From contig NZ_CP076562.1 of NCBI RefSeq assembly GCF_022174665.1, forward strand, positions 2,744,525 through 2,808,524: a stretch of 64,000 nucleotides of DNA. Direction: 5' to 3'. The position numbers and the translations under genes are program-made. A model generated the notes under the pieces. That model made no database searches and was not told the DNA's origin. It saw only the letters and a list, made by a program, of their open reading frames with translations. The stretch is from Eubacterium sp. MSJ-33. GTDB taxonomy: Bacteria; Bacillota; Clostridia; Lachnospirales; Lachnospiraceae. Below, piece after piece: positions 8,259 through 16,483 of this stretch; position 1 is the first letter of the stretch; every line of letters starts with the position of its first letter.

Positions 8259-8288
8259 AGGGTCGCTTGTGTGGCGACCTTATTTTTT
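8259..8288 (+). terminator. terminator between macro and vWA genes
   Basis: GGTCGC (8261-8266) pairs with GCGACC (8274-8279), followed by TTATTTTTT. This implies that the vWA gene has its own promoter or is reached by readthrough. Confidence 0.75.
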
Positions 8289-8424
8289 ATGCTTTGTGAT
8301 ATGATTCCTTCAACAACAAACAAGGTAACTGATAAAAACGATTGGCGGATATATGCATATAGGATTGAATGCATGAATGCTACATATCAAAAATATCAGA
8401 AGGATGAAAATGGAGGTAATCATT

Positions 8425-9090
8425 ATGAAGAAGAATTTGACAGAATTGGTATTTATCTTAGACAGAAGTGGATCGATGAGCGGGCTTGAGGCGGACACGA
8501 TAGGGGGATTCAACAGCATGATTGAGAAGCAGAAGAAGGAAGCTGGTGAAGTACTTGTATCGGTCGTATTGTTTGACGATCAGACAGAGGTGATCTATGA
8601 CCGGGTGGACATCAGGCAGATTCAGTCGATGACAGACGAGCAGTATTTTGTGCGGGGTTGTACGGCATTGTTAGATGCATTAGGTGGTGCAATCAGTCAT
8701 ATCAAGAATGTACGAAAACGTATGCCGGAGTCGGAACGCCCCGAGAAGACGATTTTTATTATTACAACAGATGGTATGGAAAACGCGAGCCATAGATATA
8801 ATTATGCGAAGGTAAAGAGAATGATTGAGAAGCAGCAGGCGAAAAACTGGGAATTTATCTTCCTTGGAGCAAACATCGATGCAGTCGCAGAAGCAGGACG
8901 CATGGGAATCAGAGCCGGTCGTGCCGTCAACTACCATTGTGATGCTGCCGGGACAGCACTCAATTACAAGGTCTTAAGTCAGACCGTAGCCATGATGCGC
9001 AGCTGCGAATCCGCCCAGGATATGACAGATTTTCTAGATGAAGAGGATTGCTTCGAGGAGATTGAGGAGGATTATGCAAGGAGGAAATAG
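8425..9090 (+). CDS. von Willebrand factor A domain protein (TerY-like)
   Basis: 221 aa, almost entirely one vWA domain. The metal-ion-dependent adhesion site is complete: DRSGSMSG near residue 12, a conserved Thr in GCTALLDALG, and TTDGMENAS. There is no signal peptide or membrane segment, so it is cytoplasmic, like TerY-type proteins of stress operons. GGAGG (8412-8416) and its spacing favour ATG 8425 over an upstream in-frame ATG at 8377. The acidic tail ends in EEDYARRK. It follows the macro-domain gene on the same strand. Role uncertain. Confidence 0.88.
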   Translation: MKKNLTELVFILDRSGSMSGLEADTIGGFNSMIEKQKKEAGEVLVSVVLFDDQTEVIYDRVDIRQIQSMTDEQYFVRGCTALLDALGGAISHIKNVRKRMPESERPEKTIFIITTDGMENASHRYNYAKVKRMIEKQQAKNWEFIFLGANIDAVAEAGRMGIRAGRAVNYHCDAAGTALNYKVLSQTVAMMRSCESAQDMTDFLDEEDCFEEIEEDYARRK

Positions 9091-9262
9091 TTTGAAATGT
9101 CTATGAAAACACTTTCCGTTTTTATGTTTTCACATGTTCACTTAAAACGCCTGATTTACGAACATTTTAAAATATGAAACAGCTAAAATTGCAAGAACTA
9201 ATTTGAATTTTCTACAAGAAACATACTTTTACATATGAATCAGACAGTGTCATACAGACACG

Positions 9263-9291
9263 AAAAAAGCACCCACTGTAACCGTGGATGC
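9263..9291 (-). terminator. terminator for the minus-strand orphan gene
   Basis: On the minus strand GCATCCAC and GTGGGTGC form a stem (9269-9276 with 9284-9291) followed by TTTTTT, 15 bases after the stop codon of the gene at 9306-9950. Confidence 0.8.
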
Positions 9292-9305
9292 TGTACTGCA
9301 CATGT

Positions 9306-9950
9306 TTAGTTCCATTTCTCAGCATCAGTAAGGTCAAGATGTTTGCCATGCAATTCATAATGAATATACTCATATCTAACTGTCATATAATCAGTACCAA
9401 TTTCAAACGAATTAAGAAAATTCTCATCACGCATCAATAGCTGTACCATTACTGGAAAATTAAATAAAATAAACGTCAACATATATTTATGCGAAGCTGT
9501 CATGTTTGATGCTTTTTCATCAACCCACTCTGAAAGACTGTTCAAATAAGCAATACGTGTCTTAATCAAATCAAGCCACTGCATGTAAATGTTTTGACTG
9601 AAATTCTGAAATGTTACCGTATACACACGGTCAGACATCACATCATTTACAGACTGTGCATTCAACACTTCAAATGCATGTTCTTTTCCCGTAGCTACAA
9701 AATTATACATAACTTCATATACATTTTTTACAAAATCTTCTCTCGATAAGAAAACACCATAAATATACGGTAATTGTTTCTGTAACCAACGTTCAAAACC
9801 TTTGGAACAGATATAATTTCCATCTTCTTCTACTGACGCAAAACTAGCATCTAAAAGCACAAATGTATCTTCATCCATTGTCAAAATATCACCAAAAAGT
9901 GCACGCAAACACACCATATAAGCATCTTTATAATCTTTATAATTTGACAT
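9306..9950 (-). CDS. hypothetical protein, AT-rich orphan
   Basis: 214 aa, not recognised. The start at 9950 is chosen because GGAGAAAGGAATT precedes it; the frame can be extended to 10208 but that part only reads through a CRISPR-like repeat. The protein is acidic at its N terminus (DILTMDEDTFVLLDASF), rich in aromatic residues, with a hydrophobic stretch MLTFILFNFPVMVQLLM near residue 165; no catalytic motif is seen. The base composition is visibly more AT-rich than the neighbours, which suggests transfer. A minus-strand TTGAAA/TTATAA promoter lies near 9985-10010. It sits between its own terminator and the solitary Cas12a-type repeat. Confidence 0.7.
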   Translation of the reverse strand: MSNYKDYKDAYMVCLRALFGDILTMDEDTFVLLDASFASVEEDGNYICSKGFERWLQKQLPYIYGVFLSREDFVKNVYEVMYNFVATGKEHAFEVLNAQSVNDVMSDRVYTVTFQNFSQNIYMQWLDLIKTRIAYLNSLSEWVDEKASNMTASHKYMLTFILFNFPVMVQLLMRDENFLNSFEIGTDYMTVRYEYIHYELHGKHLDLTDAEKWN

Positions 9951-10109
9951 AATTCCTTTCTCCTTTTCCGATATAATCTTTTTATAACACATGATTATGT
10001 TGATTTCAATATAATCATCAACGTGATTAAGAAAAGTCGAAATTATCATCTGTACTTGGCATTGATACACCACAACGTAACAAAGTTTCTTCCAAACGTC
10101 TAAATCTAG

Positions 10110-10185
10110 GTTGAATAACCTTAAATAATTTCTACTATGTAGATAAGATGACAATTGATTGAATACCCTTAATAATTTTAATAGA
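10110..10185 (+). CRISPR. solitary Cas12a-type direct repeat plus a degenerate second repeat
   Basis: 10110-10144 ends with TAATTTCTACTATGTAGAT. This matches the processed core of type V-A (Cas12a) direct repeats, with the TCTAC/GTAGA stem and a 3-base loop. The 16 bases before it also fit the usual leading half (GTTGAATAACCTTAAA). A second, damaged repeat starts at 10157: GATTGAATACCCTTAA then TAATTT, but with the stem lost. Only 12 bases separate the two, too short for a normal spacer. No cas gene is in the window. It is either a decayed array or a stand-alone guide-like unit. Confidence 0.6.
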
Positions 10186-10194
10186 AATATCCAT

Positions 10195-11301
10195 CTACAG
10201 AATCGCATACATCCCCATCAACCCAGCCAGAAACACCACATTGACAACCGTAAACCATAGAAAATATTTCCCCTTTTTGCCAGGATATTCCCGGGCAATT
10301 TGCTTATAGGAGATCAGGCTTGCCATCGAAGCGATGAGTGTACCGAGTCCTCCGAGGTTGGTGCCGATGATAAGTGCCTTGTAATTCGTTGTAAATCCGG
10401 ACAGCAAAAGGGCGGTTGGCACGTTGCTGATAATCTGGCTGGCACCGATTGCAATGTATGTTTCCCGTCCGGTAATGATGCTTTCAAGGAAAGACTGGAA
10501 AGCTGGCAGGCGCTCCATATTTCCGATGAATACGAAAAATCCGATAAATGTGCCGAGCAGTGCGTAGTCCACGTGAAGCAGAGTTTTTCGTGACACAAGC
10601 AGGAACAGTACAAGAATAATCGCGAACAGGATGCGGATGTCCAGAAGCTTTGCAACATTCAACAGGCACAGCATGAATGCGATGCTGTAAAGGATAATCT
10701 GTTTTTTCGGAAGTTTAACTGCATTGTCGTTCCGATCGATTACGATCGCGTGCTGTTTGATAAAGAACATGGAAATCAGGATTCCAAGCAGCGAAGCAAT
10801 CGTGTAAGGAAGCATAATTTCCACGAATGTACCGAGGGACATGCCGGATTTCGCATATAGATACAAGTTCTGTGGATTCCCCATCGGCATAAGCATACTT
10901 CCGAGGTTTGCAGCGATTGTCTGCATCACAACGACCGGGATGATCAGATGTTCCTTCTCCGATATGGAAAGCACAATGATTGCAAACGGCACAAAGGTGA
11001 TCAGTGAGACATCATTTGTGATAAACATGCTGAATACAAATGGAAGCAACACCAGCACAAGAAACAATTGTCTCGTTGTATGAACGTGTGCAAGCAGTGC
11101 ATTTCCGATTGTGCGGAACAGACCGGTTTCCTTGAATCCAGCCATAACAGCCATTAGGCAGAACAGGAGTGTGATGGAATGCCAGTCGATGTAGGAGATG
11201 TATTTCCTGTCCGGATGGACGAGGAACATGGAGAGGATGGCGAGCACGAGGCTTACCATCAGGATGGTTTCTCTTTTTATAAATGCAAGTATTTTCTTCA
11301 T
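10195..11301 (-). CDS. SLC13/ArsB-NhaD-type anion permease
   Basis: 368 aa, about 10-11 membrane helices, with no soluble domain. The pattern TNDVSLITFVPFAIIVL followed by NLGSMLMPMGNPQNLYLY is the re-entrant substrate loop of the ion transporter superfamily (arsenite, citrate, dicarboxylate and Na+/H+ antiporter branches), and its repeat is seen as ISNVPTALLLSGFT..GTNLGGLGTLIASMASLISYK. The substrate cannot be told from sequence. The stop codon lies directly beside the CRISPR-like remnant. On the minus strand a TATAAT sits at 11332-11337, with a dyad over its -35 region. Confidence 0.88.
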   Translation of the reverse strand: MKKILAFIKRETILMVSLVLAILSMFLVHPDRKYISYIDWHSITLLFCLMAVMAGFKETGLFRTIGNALLAHVHTTRQLFLVLVLLPFVFSMFITNDVSLITFVPFAIIVLSISEKEHLIIPVVVMQTIAANLGSMLMPMGNPQNLYLYAKSGMSLGTFVEIMLPYTIASLLGILISMFFIKQHAIVIDRNDNAVKLPKKQIILYSIAFMLCLLNVAKLLDIRILFAIILVLFLLVSRKTLLHVDYALLGTFIGFFVFIGNMERLPAFQSFLESIITGRETYIAIGASQIISNVPTALLLSGFTTNYKALIIGTNLGGLGTLIASMASLISYKQIAREYPGKKGKYFLWFTVVNVVFLAGLMGMYAIL

Positions 11302-11341
11302 AATATATCTCGATTCTGTAAAATTTTTTCCATTATATCAC

Positions 11342-11387
11342 ATGTCACCACGCGGAAGCGTGATGACATGCGCACGCATCGGTGTGC
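11342..11387. promoter_or_regulatory. two adjacent hairpins upstream of the anion permease
   Basis: ATGTCACCACGC/GCGTGATGACAT (11342-11369, GGAA loop) and GCGCAC/GTGTGC (11370-11387). They cover the region where the -35 of the minus-strand permease promoter would lie (TATAAT at 11337-11332), so they may be an operator. The rest of the 328-base gap holds the promoter of the next plus-strand gene and a 190-base leader without clear features. Confidence 0.45.
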
Positions 11388-11412
11388 TTCATTATAACAT
11401 AGAAAAAACACC

Positions 11413-11441
11413 TTGACACCACAAAATCCATTTGATAAAAT
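11413..11441 (+). promoter_or_regulatory. sigma-A promoter for the DUF2798 gene
   Basis: TTGACA (11413-11418), 17 bases, TAAAAT (11436-11441): near-consensus. It leaves a leader of about 180 bases before the start codon at 11630. Confidence 0.7.
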
Positions 11442-11629
11442 GAGCAATGCGGCGGCTGTGCTTGCATAAGCCGGCATATTGCGAAAACACACATGGAGCC
11501 GTTAGGCGACATGATATAATCCATACTCGGAAAAGAAAATAGAAGGTTACTATTGGAAACGCACATTCTCTTTGGAATGATAACGAACAACACAGTCTGT
11601 TAAGAATTATCATTTTAAGGAGGTTTTTT

Positions 11630-12124
11630 ATGCCAAAAACAAAGTTTCAAGAGGTTATTTTCACGATTATGATGGTGTTCGCCATGGTGTATGCGATGAT
11701 CTGCTACAACATTGCACTGAATATCGGAGGGATGAGCAACGAAGTGTTCCTGTCCGCATTCCATGAGCTTGTCATCATGGGACCGATTGCATTTGTGATC
11801 GATTTCTTTTTTGTCGGTACAATTGCGAAGAAGAAAGCGTTGAAGATCGTCAACCCGGAGAAGGAAAATCCGTTCCATCTCGTTCTTGCAATTTCATTTA
11901 TCTCAGTCGCATTTATGTGTCCGCTTATGAGTCTGGCAGCAACCATTTTATTTAAGCATGCGGGAAATCAGTTTATTGCCGTCTGGTTACAGACATGTGC
12001 ATTTAATTTCCCGATGGCACTGTGCTGGCAGATATTTTATGCGGGTCCACTTGTACGTTTCCTGTTCCGTCTAATCTTCCGAGAGAAGCAAAAACAGGGA
12101 AATATGCAGAAAGCATTTGAATAA
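11630..12124 (+). CDS. DUF2798-family membrane protein
   Basis: 164 aa with four membrane segments (about 8-30, 42-67, 82-105, 115-145), in the two-repeat layout of DUF2798 proteins; the ends FHELVIMGPIAFVIDFFFVG and CAFNFPMALCWQIFYAGPLVRFLFR are the two related halves. The function of the family is not known; members are often near transporters or MarR regulators. AAGGAGG at 11617-11623 sets the start. Transcribed alone from the promoter at 11413 and ended by the terminator at 12142. Confidence 0.82.
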   Translation: MPKTKFQEVIFTIMMVFAMVYAMICYNIALNIGGMSNEVFLSAFHELVIMGPIAFVIDFFFVGTIAKKKALKIVNPEKENPFHLVLAISFISVAFMCPLMSLAATILFKHAGNQFIAVWLQTCAFNFPMALCWQIFYAGPLVRFLFRLIFREKQKQGNMQKAFE

Positions 12125-12141
12125 CGAATGATAGAAGACAG

Positions 12142-12169
12142 AAAAGGCTGCGTCAGGCAGCCTTTTTTT
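12142..12169 (+). terminator. Rho-independent terminator
   Basis: AAAGGCTGC and GCAGCCTTT around a short loop, then a T run, 18 bases after the DUF2798 stop. Confidence 0.9.
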
Positions 12170-12205
12170 CGCTTATGATTCCACAAAAATCCCTATGATT
12201 TCTTG

Positions 12206-12234
12206 TTGCAAAATCTCCCCTGCTCGTGCATAAT
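12206..12234 (+). promoter_or_regulatory. promoter upstream of uraA
   Basis: TTGCAA (12206-12211), 17 bases, CATAAT (12229-12234). About 50 bases of leader follow; no PyrR-type attenuator structure is evident. Confidence 0.55.
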
Positions 12235-12286
12235 AGAATACAAATAAATTCTCTTACAAGTCAAGAGAGGGAAAGAGGTAAAAACT

Positions 12287-13684
12287 ATGGGTGACACAAA
12301 TGATGGAGCAGTCAGAGACGCGAAAAAGCTTGGATTACCGAAGGTTTTGATTTTGGGATTACAGCATATGTTTGCAATGTTCGGTGCAACGATTCTGGTC
12401 CCAATTTTAGTGTCCGGGTATTTTGTGGAAGCGTGTGGAGAACCATTGACGAAAGGTCTGACCGTATCGGTCACACTTTTCTGTGCGGGCTTTGGTACAT
12501 TGCTTTTTCATGTCTGTTCCAAGTTTAAAGTACCGGCGTTCTTGGGATCTTCGTTTGCATTCTTAAGCGGATTTTCAACTGTAGCCAATCTGGATACCGG
12601 CAAATTTGCAGGCATGGCAGCAAATGACAAGGTGGCTTATGCTTGCGGTGGTGTAGTAGTTGCCGGTGCATTGTATTTGGTTATGGCATTGATTATCAAG
12701 CTGGTTGGCGTAAACCGTGTTATGAGATTTCTTCCACCGGTTGTAACCGGGCCGATCATTATCTGTATCGGACTTTCACTTGCATCGTCTGCAATTACAA
12801 ACGCCAGTACAAACTGGTGGCTTGCAATCATCGCGTTAGCGGTTATCATCATCTTCAATATCTGGGGTAAAGGCATGTTCAAGATTATCCCGATTCTGAT
12901 GGGGGTTATAATTTCTTATGTAGCAGCAGTGATTATGAATGCAGCAGGACTTACGAATCCGGATGGAAGCGCAATCATCGCATTCGAGTCGGTGAAATCC
13001 GCAAGCTTCTTTGGTGTACCACAGTTCCAGTTTGCAAAATTTGATCTCACATCGATTCTGGTTATGGCACCAATCGCAATTGCTGCGATGATGGAACACG
13101 TAGGTGATATGTCAGCCATCTCCGCAACGGTTGGTAAGAACTTCATTCAGGATCCGGGCTTACATCGTACATTAGTTGGTGATGGTCTTGCAACTGCATT
13201 TGCAGGAGCAATCGGTGGACCGGCAAACACAACGTACGGTGAGAATACAGGTGTATTGGAACTTTCTAAGGTATATGATCCACTGGTTGTCCGTCTGGCA
13301 GCTGTATTTGCAATTGTGTTGTCCTTCATTCCGAAGTTTGCAGCCGTAATCTCTACGATGCCAGCTGCTATTATCGGTGGTGTGTCATTCATGTTATATG
13401 GTATGATTTCAGCCATTGGTGTGCGGAATGTCGTTGAGAATAAGGTGGACCTGACACGTTCCAGAAACTTGATTATCGCGGGTATTATCTTCGTCTGTGG
13501 TCTTGGTTTCCCAAAGGGTATCACATTTAAGATTGGAGAGACATCTATTACATTGACAGCACTTGCCATCGCGGCCATCGCGGGAATCTTATTAAATGCA
13601 ATCCTGCCTGGAAATGATTACCAGTTTGGTGTAAATCCCGATGGAGACCAGAGCCGTGGTGTATTTGTGAAGTCTAAGGAATAA
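12287..13684 (+). CDS. uraA: uracil permease
   Basis: 465 aa, NCS2 (nucleobase-ascorbate) family with 14 predicted membrane segments. The motif QDPGLHRTLVGDG followed by GGPANTTYGENTGVLELSKV is the substrate-site region of uracil permeases; the Glu in TYGENTG and the Glu of MEHVGDMSA contact uracil in the family. Proton-linked uptake of uracil. The next gene, upp, converts uracil to UMP, so the pair forms a salvage unit. A GGGAAAGAGG-like site precedes the ATG. The hydrophilic tail after the last helix is of normal length. Confidence 0.94.
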   Translation: MGDTNDGAVRDAKKLGLPKVLILGLQHMFAMFGATILVPILVSGYFVEACGEPLTKGLTVSVTLFCAGFGTLLFHVCSKFKVPAFLGSSFAFLSGFSTVANLDTGKFAGMAANDKVAYACGGVVVAGALYLVMALIIKLVGVNRVMRFLPPVVTGPIIICIGLSLASSAITNASTNWWLAIIALAVIIIFNIWGKGMFKIIPILMGVIISYVAAVIMNAAGLTNPDGSAIIAFESVKSASFFGVPQFQFAKFDLTSILVMAPIAIAAMMEHVGDMSAISATVGKNFIQDPGLHRTLVGDGLATAFAGAIGGPANTTYGENTGVLELSKVYDPLVVRLAAVFAIVLSFIPKFAAVISTMPAAIIGGVSFMLYGMISAIGVRNVVENKVDLTRSRNLIIAGIIFVCGLGFPKGITFKIGETSITLTALAIAAIAGILLNAILPGNDYQFGVNPDGDQSRGVFVKSKE

Positions 13685-13708
13685 TAGAATATAAAAAGTC
13701 ATAAGTCA

Positions 13709-13742
13709 GAATTGCGGAAGTTGCGTAGCAACGGAGCAATTC
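13709..13742 (+). other. intergenic stem-loop between uraA and upp
   Basis: GAATTGC (13709-13715) pairs with GCAATTC (13736-13742), and an inner GTTGC/GCAAC stem caps it. There is no T run, so it is not a terminator; it could be an mRNA processing or stabilising hairpin. Confidence 0.5.
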
Positions 13743-13786
13743 GTATATTAAGTAAGATATTCGATAAGAAAAAAGGAGATTACAAA

Positions 13787-14431
13787 ATGGATTTTAAGAA
13801 TGAGAAAAACATTACGATTTTTGAGCATCCGTTGATTCAGCACAAGATTTCGATTCTGCGTGATAAGAATACGGGAACCAATGAGTTCCGGAAGCTCGTA
13901 GAGGAGATTGCGATGCTTGAAGGATTTGAAGCACTTGGTGACCTGCCATTGCAGGATGTGGAGATTGAGACTCCAATCGAGAAATGCATGACTCCGATGA
14001 TTTCCGGACGTAAGCTCGCTATTGTTCCGATTCTTCGTGCCGGACTTGGCATGGTGCCGGGCGTGCTTGCCCTCGTACCATCTGCAAAGGTTGGACACAT
14101 CGGTATGTACCGGGATGAGGAGACGCACATTCCACATGAGTATTACTGCAAGCTTCCGAATCCGATTGATGAGAGAATTATCGTGGTAACCGATCCGATG
14201 CTTGCAACCGGTGGTTCTGCCGTGGATGCGATTACGCAGATTAAGGAACATGGTGGGAAGAAGATTAAGTTCATGTGTATCATTGCAGCACCGGAAGGTG
14301 TACAGAAGCTGCATGAGGCACATCCGGATGTGCAGATCTATGTGGGTCATCTGGATCGCGAGTTGAATGAGAATGCCTACATCTGTCCTGGACTTGGCGA
14401 TGCGGGCGACCGTATCTTCGGTACAAAATAA
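13787..14431 (+). CDS. upp: uracil phosphoribosyltransferase
   Basis: 214 aa (family about 208). Converts uracil and PRPP to UMP. The PRPP-binding motif is [17 protein letters not shown] and the uracil-binding tail is [28 protein letters not shown] is the conserved hood. The ATG at 13787 has AAAAGGAG at the right distance; a longer frame begins at 13712 inside the upstream hairpin and is rejected. It lies 102 bases after uraA with no terminator between, so it is probably co-transcribed. Confidence 0.96.
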   Translation: MDFKNEKNITIFEHPLIQHKISILRDKNTGTNEFRKLVEEIAMLEGFEALGDLPLQDVEIETPIEKCMTPMISGRKLAIVPILRAGLGMVPGVLALVPSAKVGHIGMYRDEETHIPHEYYCKLPNPIDERIIVVTDPMLATGGSAVDAITQIKEHGGKKIKFMCIIAAPEGVQKLHEAHPDVQIYVGHLDRELNENAYICPGLGDAGDRIFGTK

Positions 14432-14508
14432 CGGAAAAAACTGACTATAAGGTCACATAAGGTCAGATGTGTAAAATCAATTAAAAACAGTTCAAACTGA
14501 CATTGTTA

Positions 14509-14554
14509 AAAGCATAGAGACTGGGTATTTCAATATATCCAGTTTCTGTGCTTT
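14509..14554 (+). terminator. hairpin after upp
   Basis: A 16-bp stem: AAAGCATAGAGACTGG (14509-14524) with CCAGTTTCTGTGCTTT (14539-14554), two G-U pairs. The T run after it is weak (TTTAATTAT), so termination may be partial. Confidence 0.6.
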
Positions 14555-14652
14555 AATTATATCCGTAGTTTTCTTGTATGTATAATTTCAGATGTATATC
14601 TGCAAGAATATCAGGAAATTATGAAATAAAAGAGCAATCAGGAGGAACAATG

Positions 14653-15528
14653 ATGAGCGAGAACAGATATGAATTGAATAAGAACCTTGCACAGATGTTA
14701 AAGGGTGGCGTTATCATGGACGTTACAACACCGGAGCAGGCAAGAATTGCACAGGAGGCAGGTGCGTGTGCGGTTATGGCATTGGAGAGAATCCCGGCAG
14801 ATATCCGTGCAGCCGGTGGTGTATCCCGTATGAGCGATCCGAAGATGATCAAGGGAATTCAGGAAGCCGTTTCCATTCCCGTTATGGCAAAATGCCGTAT
14901 CGGACATTTCGTAGAGGCACAGATCCTCGAAGCAATCGAGATTGATTATATCGATGAGAGTGAAGTTTTATCACCGGCCGATGATATCTACCATATTGAT
15001 AAGACTAAGTTCAAGGTTCCATTTGTGTGTGGTGCACGTGATCTTGGCGAGGCACTTCGTCGTATCGAGGAAGGTGCGTCTATGATTCGTACAAAGGGTG
15101 AGCCGGGAACCGGTGATGTTGTACAGGCGGTTCGTCATATGCGTGCCATGAATTCAGAGATTCGTCGTATCGTGGGTATGGCAGAGGATGAAATCTACGA
15201 AGCAGCAAAGCAGCTTCAGGTACCTGTTGAGCTTGTTCGTTACGTCCATGAGAACGGCAAGCTTCCGGTTGTAAACTTCGCAGCCGGTGGTGTTGCGACA
15301 CCTGCCGATGCAGCACTCATGATGCAGCTTGGTGCAGAAGGTGTATTCGTTGGATCCGGTATCTTCAAGTCCGGAAATCCTGCAAAGCGTGCAGCCGCTA
15401 TCGTTAAGGCTGTTACAAACTATCAGGATGCAAAGCTTATTGCAGAGCTCTCAGAAGATCTTGGTGAGGCTATGGTCGGAATCAATGAGTCCGAGATCGA
15501 GATTCTTATGGCAGAAAGAGGAAAGTAA
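14653..15528 (+). CDS. pdxS: pyridoxal 5'-phosphate synthase, PdxS subunit
   Basis: 291 aa, exactly the family length. The synthase subunit forms a double hexameric (beta/alpha)8 ring and makes PLP from ribose 5-phosphate, glyceraldehyde 3-phosphate and ammonia. [23 protein letters not shown] (active-site Lys), [14 protein letters not shown] (second Lys, phosphate loop) and [29 protein letters not shown] are all intact. GGAGG at 14641-14645 suits ATG 14653 better than the adjacent ATG 14650. pdxT follows after one base. No PdxR regulator is near. Confidence 0.97.
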   Translation: MSENRYELNKNLAQMLKGGVIMDVTTPEQARIAQEAGACAVMALERIPADIRAAGGVSRMSDPKMIKGIQEAVSIPVMAKCRIGHFVEAQILEAIEIDYIDESEVLSPADDIYHIDKTKFKVPFVCGARDLGEALRRIEEGASMIRTKGEPGTGDVVQAVRHMRAMNSEIRRIVGMAEDEIYEAAKQLQVPVELVRYVHENGKLPVVNFAAGGVATPADAALMMQLGAEGVFVGSGIFKSGNPAKRAAAIVKAVTNYQDAKLIAELSEDLGEAMVGINESEIEILMAERGK

Positions 15529-15529
15529 G

Positions 15530-16099
15530 ATGAAGATAGGAATATTGGCATTGCAGGGTGCATTCGCAGAGCATGAAGCATCCCTTGATAAATTACATAT
15601 TCCACACTTTGAAATCCGTCAGGCAGACGACCTGCAGGACGATATGGATGGACTAATCATTCCTGGAGGAGAAAGTACAGTTATGGGAAAACTTCTGAAG
15701 GAGCTTTCCCTGTACGAGCCGCTCAAGGCGAAGATCGAGGCAGGCCTGCCGGTCTTCGGTACCTGCGCAGGCTTGCTGCTTCTGGCAAAGGATATTAACG
15801 GGGAGGATGCACTTGGCTTCCGGACGATGAATATCGTAGCACGCAGAAATGCTTACGGCAGACAGCTTGGCAGTTTCTTCGCAGAAGAAGAGTTCAAGGG
15901 AATCGGAACCGTCGGCATGACATTTATCCGTGCACCGTATATCGAGAGCACTGGGGATAGTGTTGATGTTCTGGCGGCTTGTGATGGTAAGATTGTCGCT
16001 GCCCGACAGGGAAACCAGCTTGTGACCGCATTCCATCCGGAACTGACTGAAGAAGTAAAGATTCATCAATATTTTGTGGATATGATTTCGGAAAACTAA
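15530..16099 (+). CDS. pdxT: pyridoxal 5'-phosphate synthase, glutaminase subunit PdxT
   Basis: 189 aa, class I glutaminase that feeds ammonia to PdxS. IIPGGEST, the nucleophile elbow GTCAGLLLL (catalytic Cys near 79) and AFHPELTEE (catalytic His and Glu) are present. The ATG is one base after the pdxS stop and its ribosome binding site (AGAGGAAAG) lies within pdxS, so the two are coupled. A longer frame from 15329 only overlaps pdxS in another frame and is not used. Confidence 0.97.
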   Translation: MKIGILALQGAFAEHEASLDKLHIPHFEIRQADDLQDDMDGLIIPGGESTVMGKLLKELSLYEPLKAKIEAGLPVFGTCAGLLLLAKDINGEDALGFRTMNIVARRNAYGRQLGSFFAEEEFKGIGTVGMTFIRAPYIESTGDSVDVLAACDGKIVAARQGNQLVTAFHPELTEEVKIHQYFVDMISEN

Positions 16100-16110
16100 G
16101 CAAAATCACG

Positions 16111-16141
16111 AAAGAACCCTTTTTTCAAGGGTTCTTTTTTT
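16111..16141 (+). terminator. terminator of pdxST
   Basis: AAAGAACCC (16111-16119) pairs with GGGTTCTTT (16129-16137) and runs into a T tract. Confidence 0.92.
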
Positions 16142-16245
16142 ATGCCATTTCTCTGATTGTATTTGCCCATCACATCTAGTATAATTAAGTGATTTTGGAT
16201 AAAAATTAGGATTTGCTACATATAAAGATTCAATTTATCCAATGA

Positions 16246-16451
16246 GATTTTGAAACAAAACAATACAGTATATAGAGTTGGACGTGTTTATTGATTCTAA
16301 AGCAGACCATCGGAACACGTCGGCACTTAATGAACGGCAAACTTGTTTGTCGTGAATTTAGTGTCCGCTACGTGTGGAGCTGAGCGAGAGCGCGTCTGCG
16401 TAGAATAATAAACACGTCCAACTCTTATCATAGTGTAAATGTTTCAAAATC
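16246..16451. repeat. family B long-hairpin element, copy 1
   Basis: Nested inverted arms: GATTTTGAAAC (16246-16256) with GTTTCAAAATC (16441-16451), then AGAGTTGGACGTGTTTATT (16274-16292) with its exact complement at 16407-16425. The core carries AGCAGACC, ACTTAATGA, a hairpin ACGGCAAAC/GTTTGTCGT (16334-16353), GAATTTAGT and GCGTCTGCG, shared with four other copies. The element fills most of the 384-base gap and ends 33 bases before the carB ATG. Confidence 0.9.
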
Positions 16452-16483
16452 GGATTAAATACACTACATACAAGGGGGCAAAT

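Noticed and set aside
10110-10185. A functional CRISPR array
   Set aside because: Only one intact repeat and one damaged repeat, 12 bases apart; no run of repeats with normal spacers and no cas gene nearby.
9951-10208. N-terminal extension of the minus-strand orphan protein
   Set aside because: It only reads through the CRISPR-like repeat; a proper ribosome binding site precedes ATG 9950.
14432-14652. PLP-related riboswitch or PdxR site before pdxS
   Set aside because: Only the upp hairpin and short AAGGTCA repeats are present; no known motif.
16246-16451. Insertion sequence with transposase
   Set aside because: None of the seven hairpin elements has coding capacity or target-site duplications that I can see; at most they are non-autonomous.
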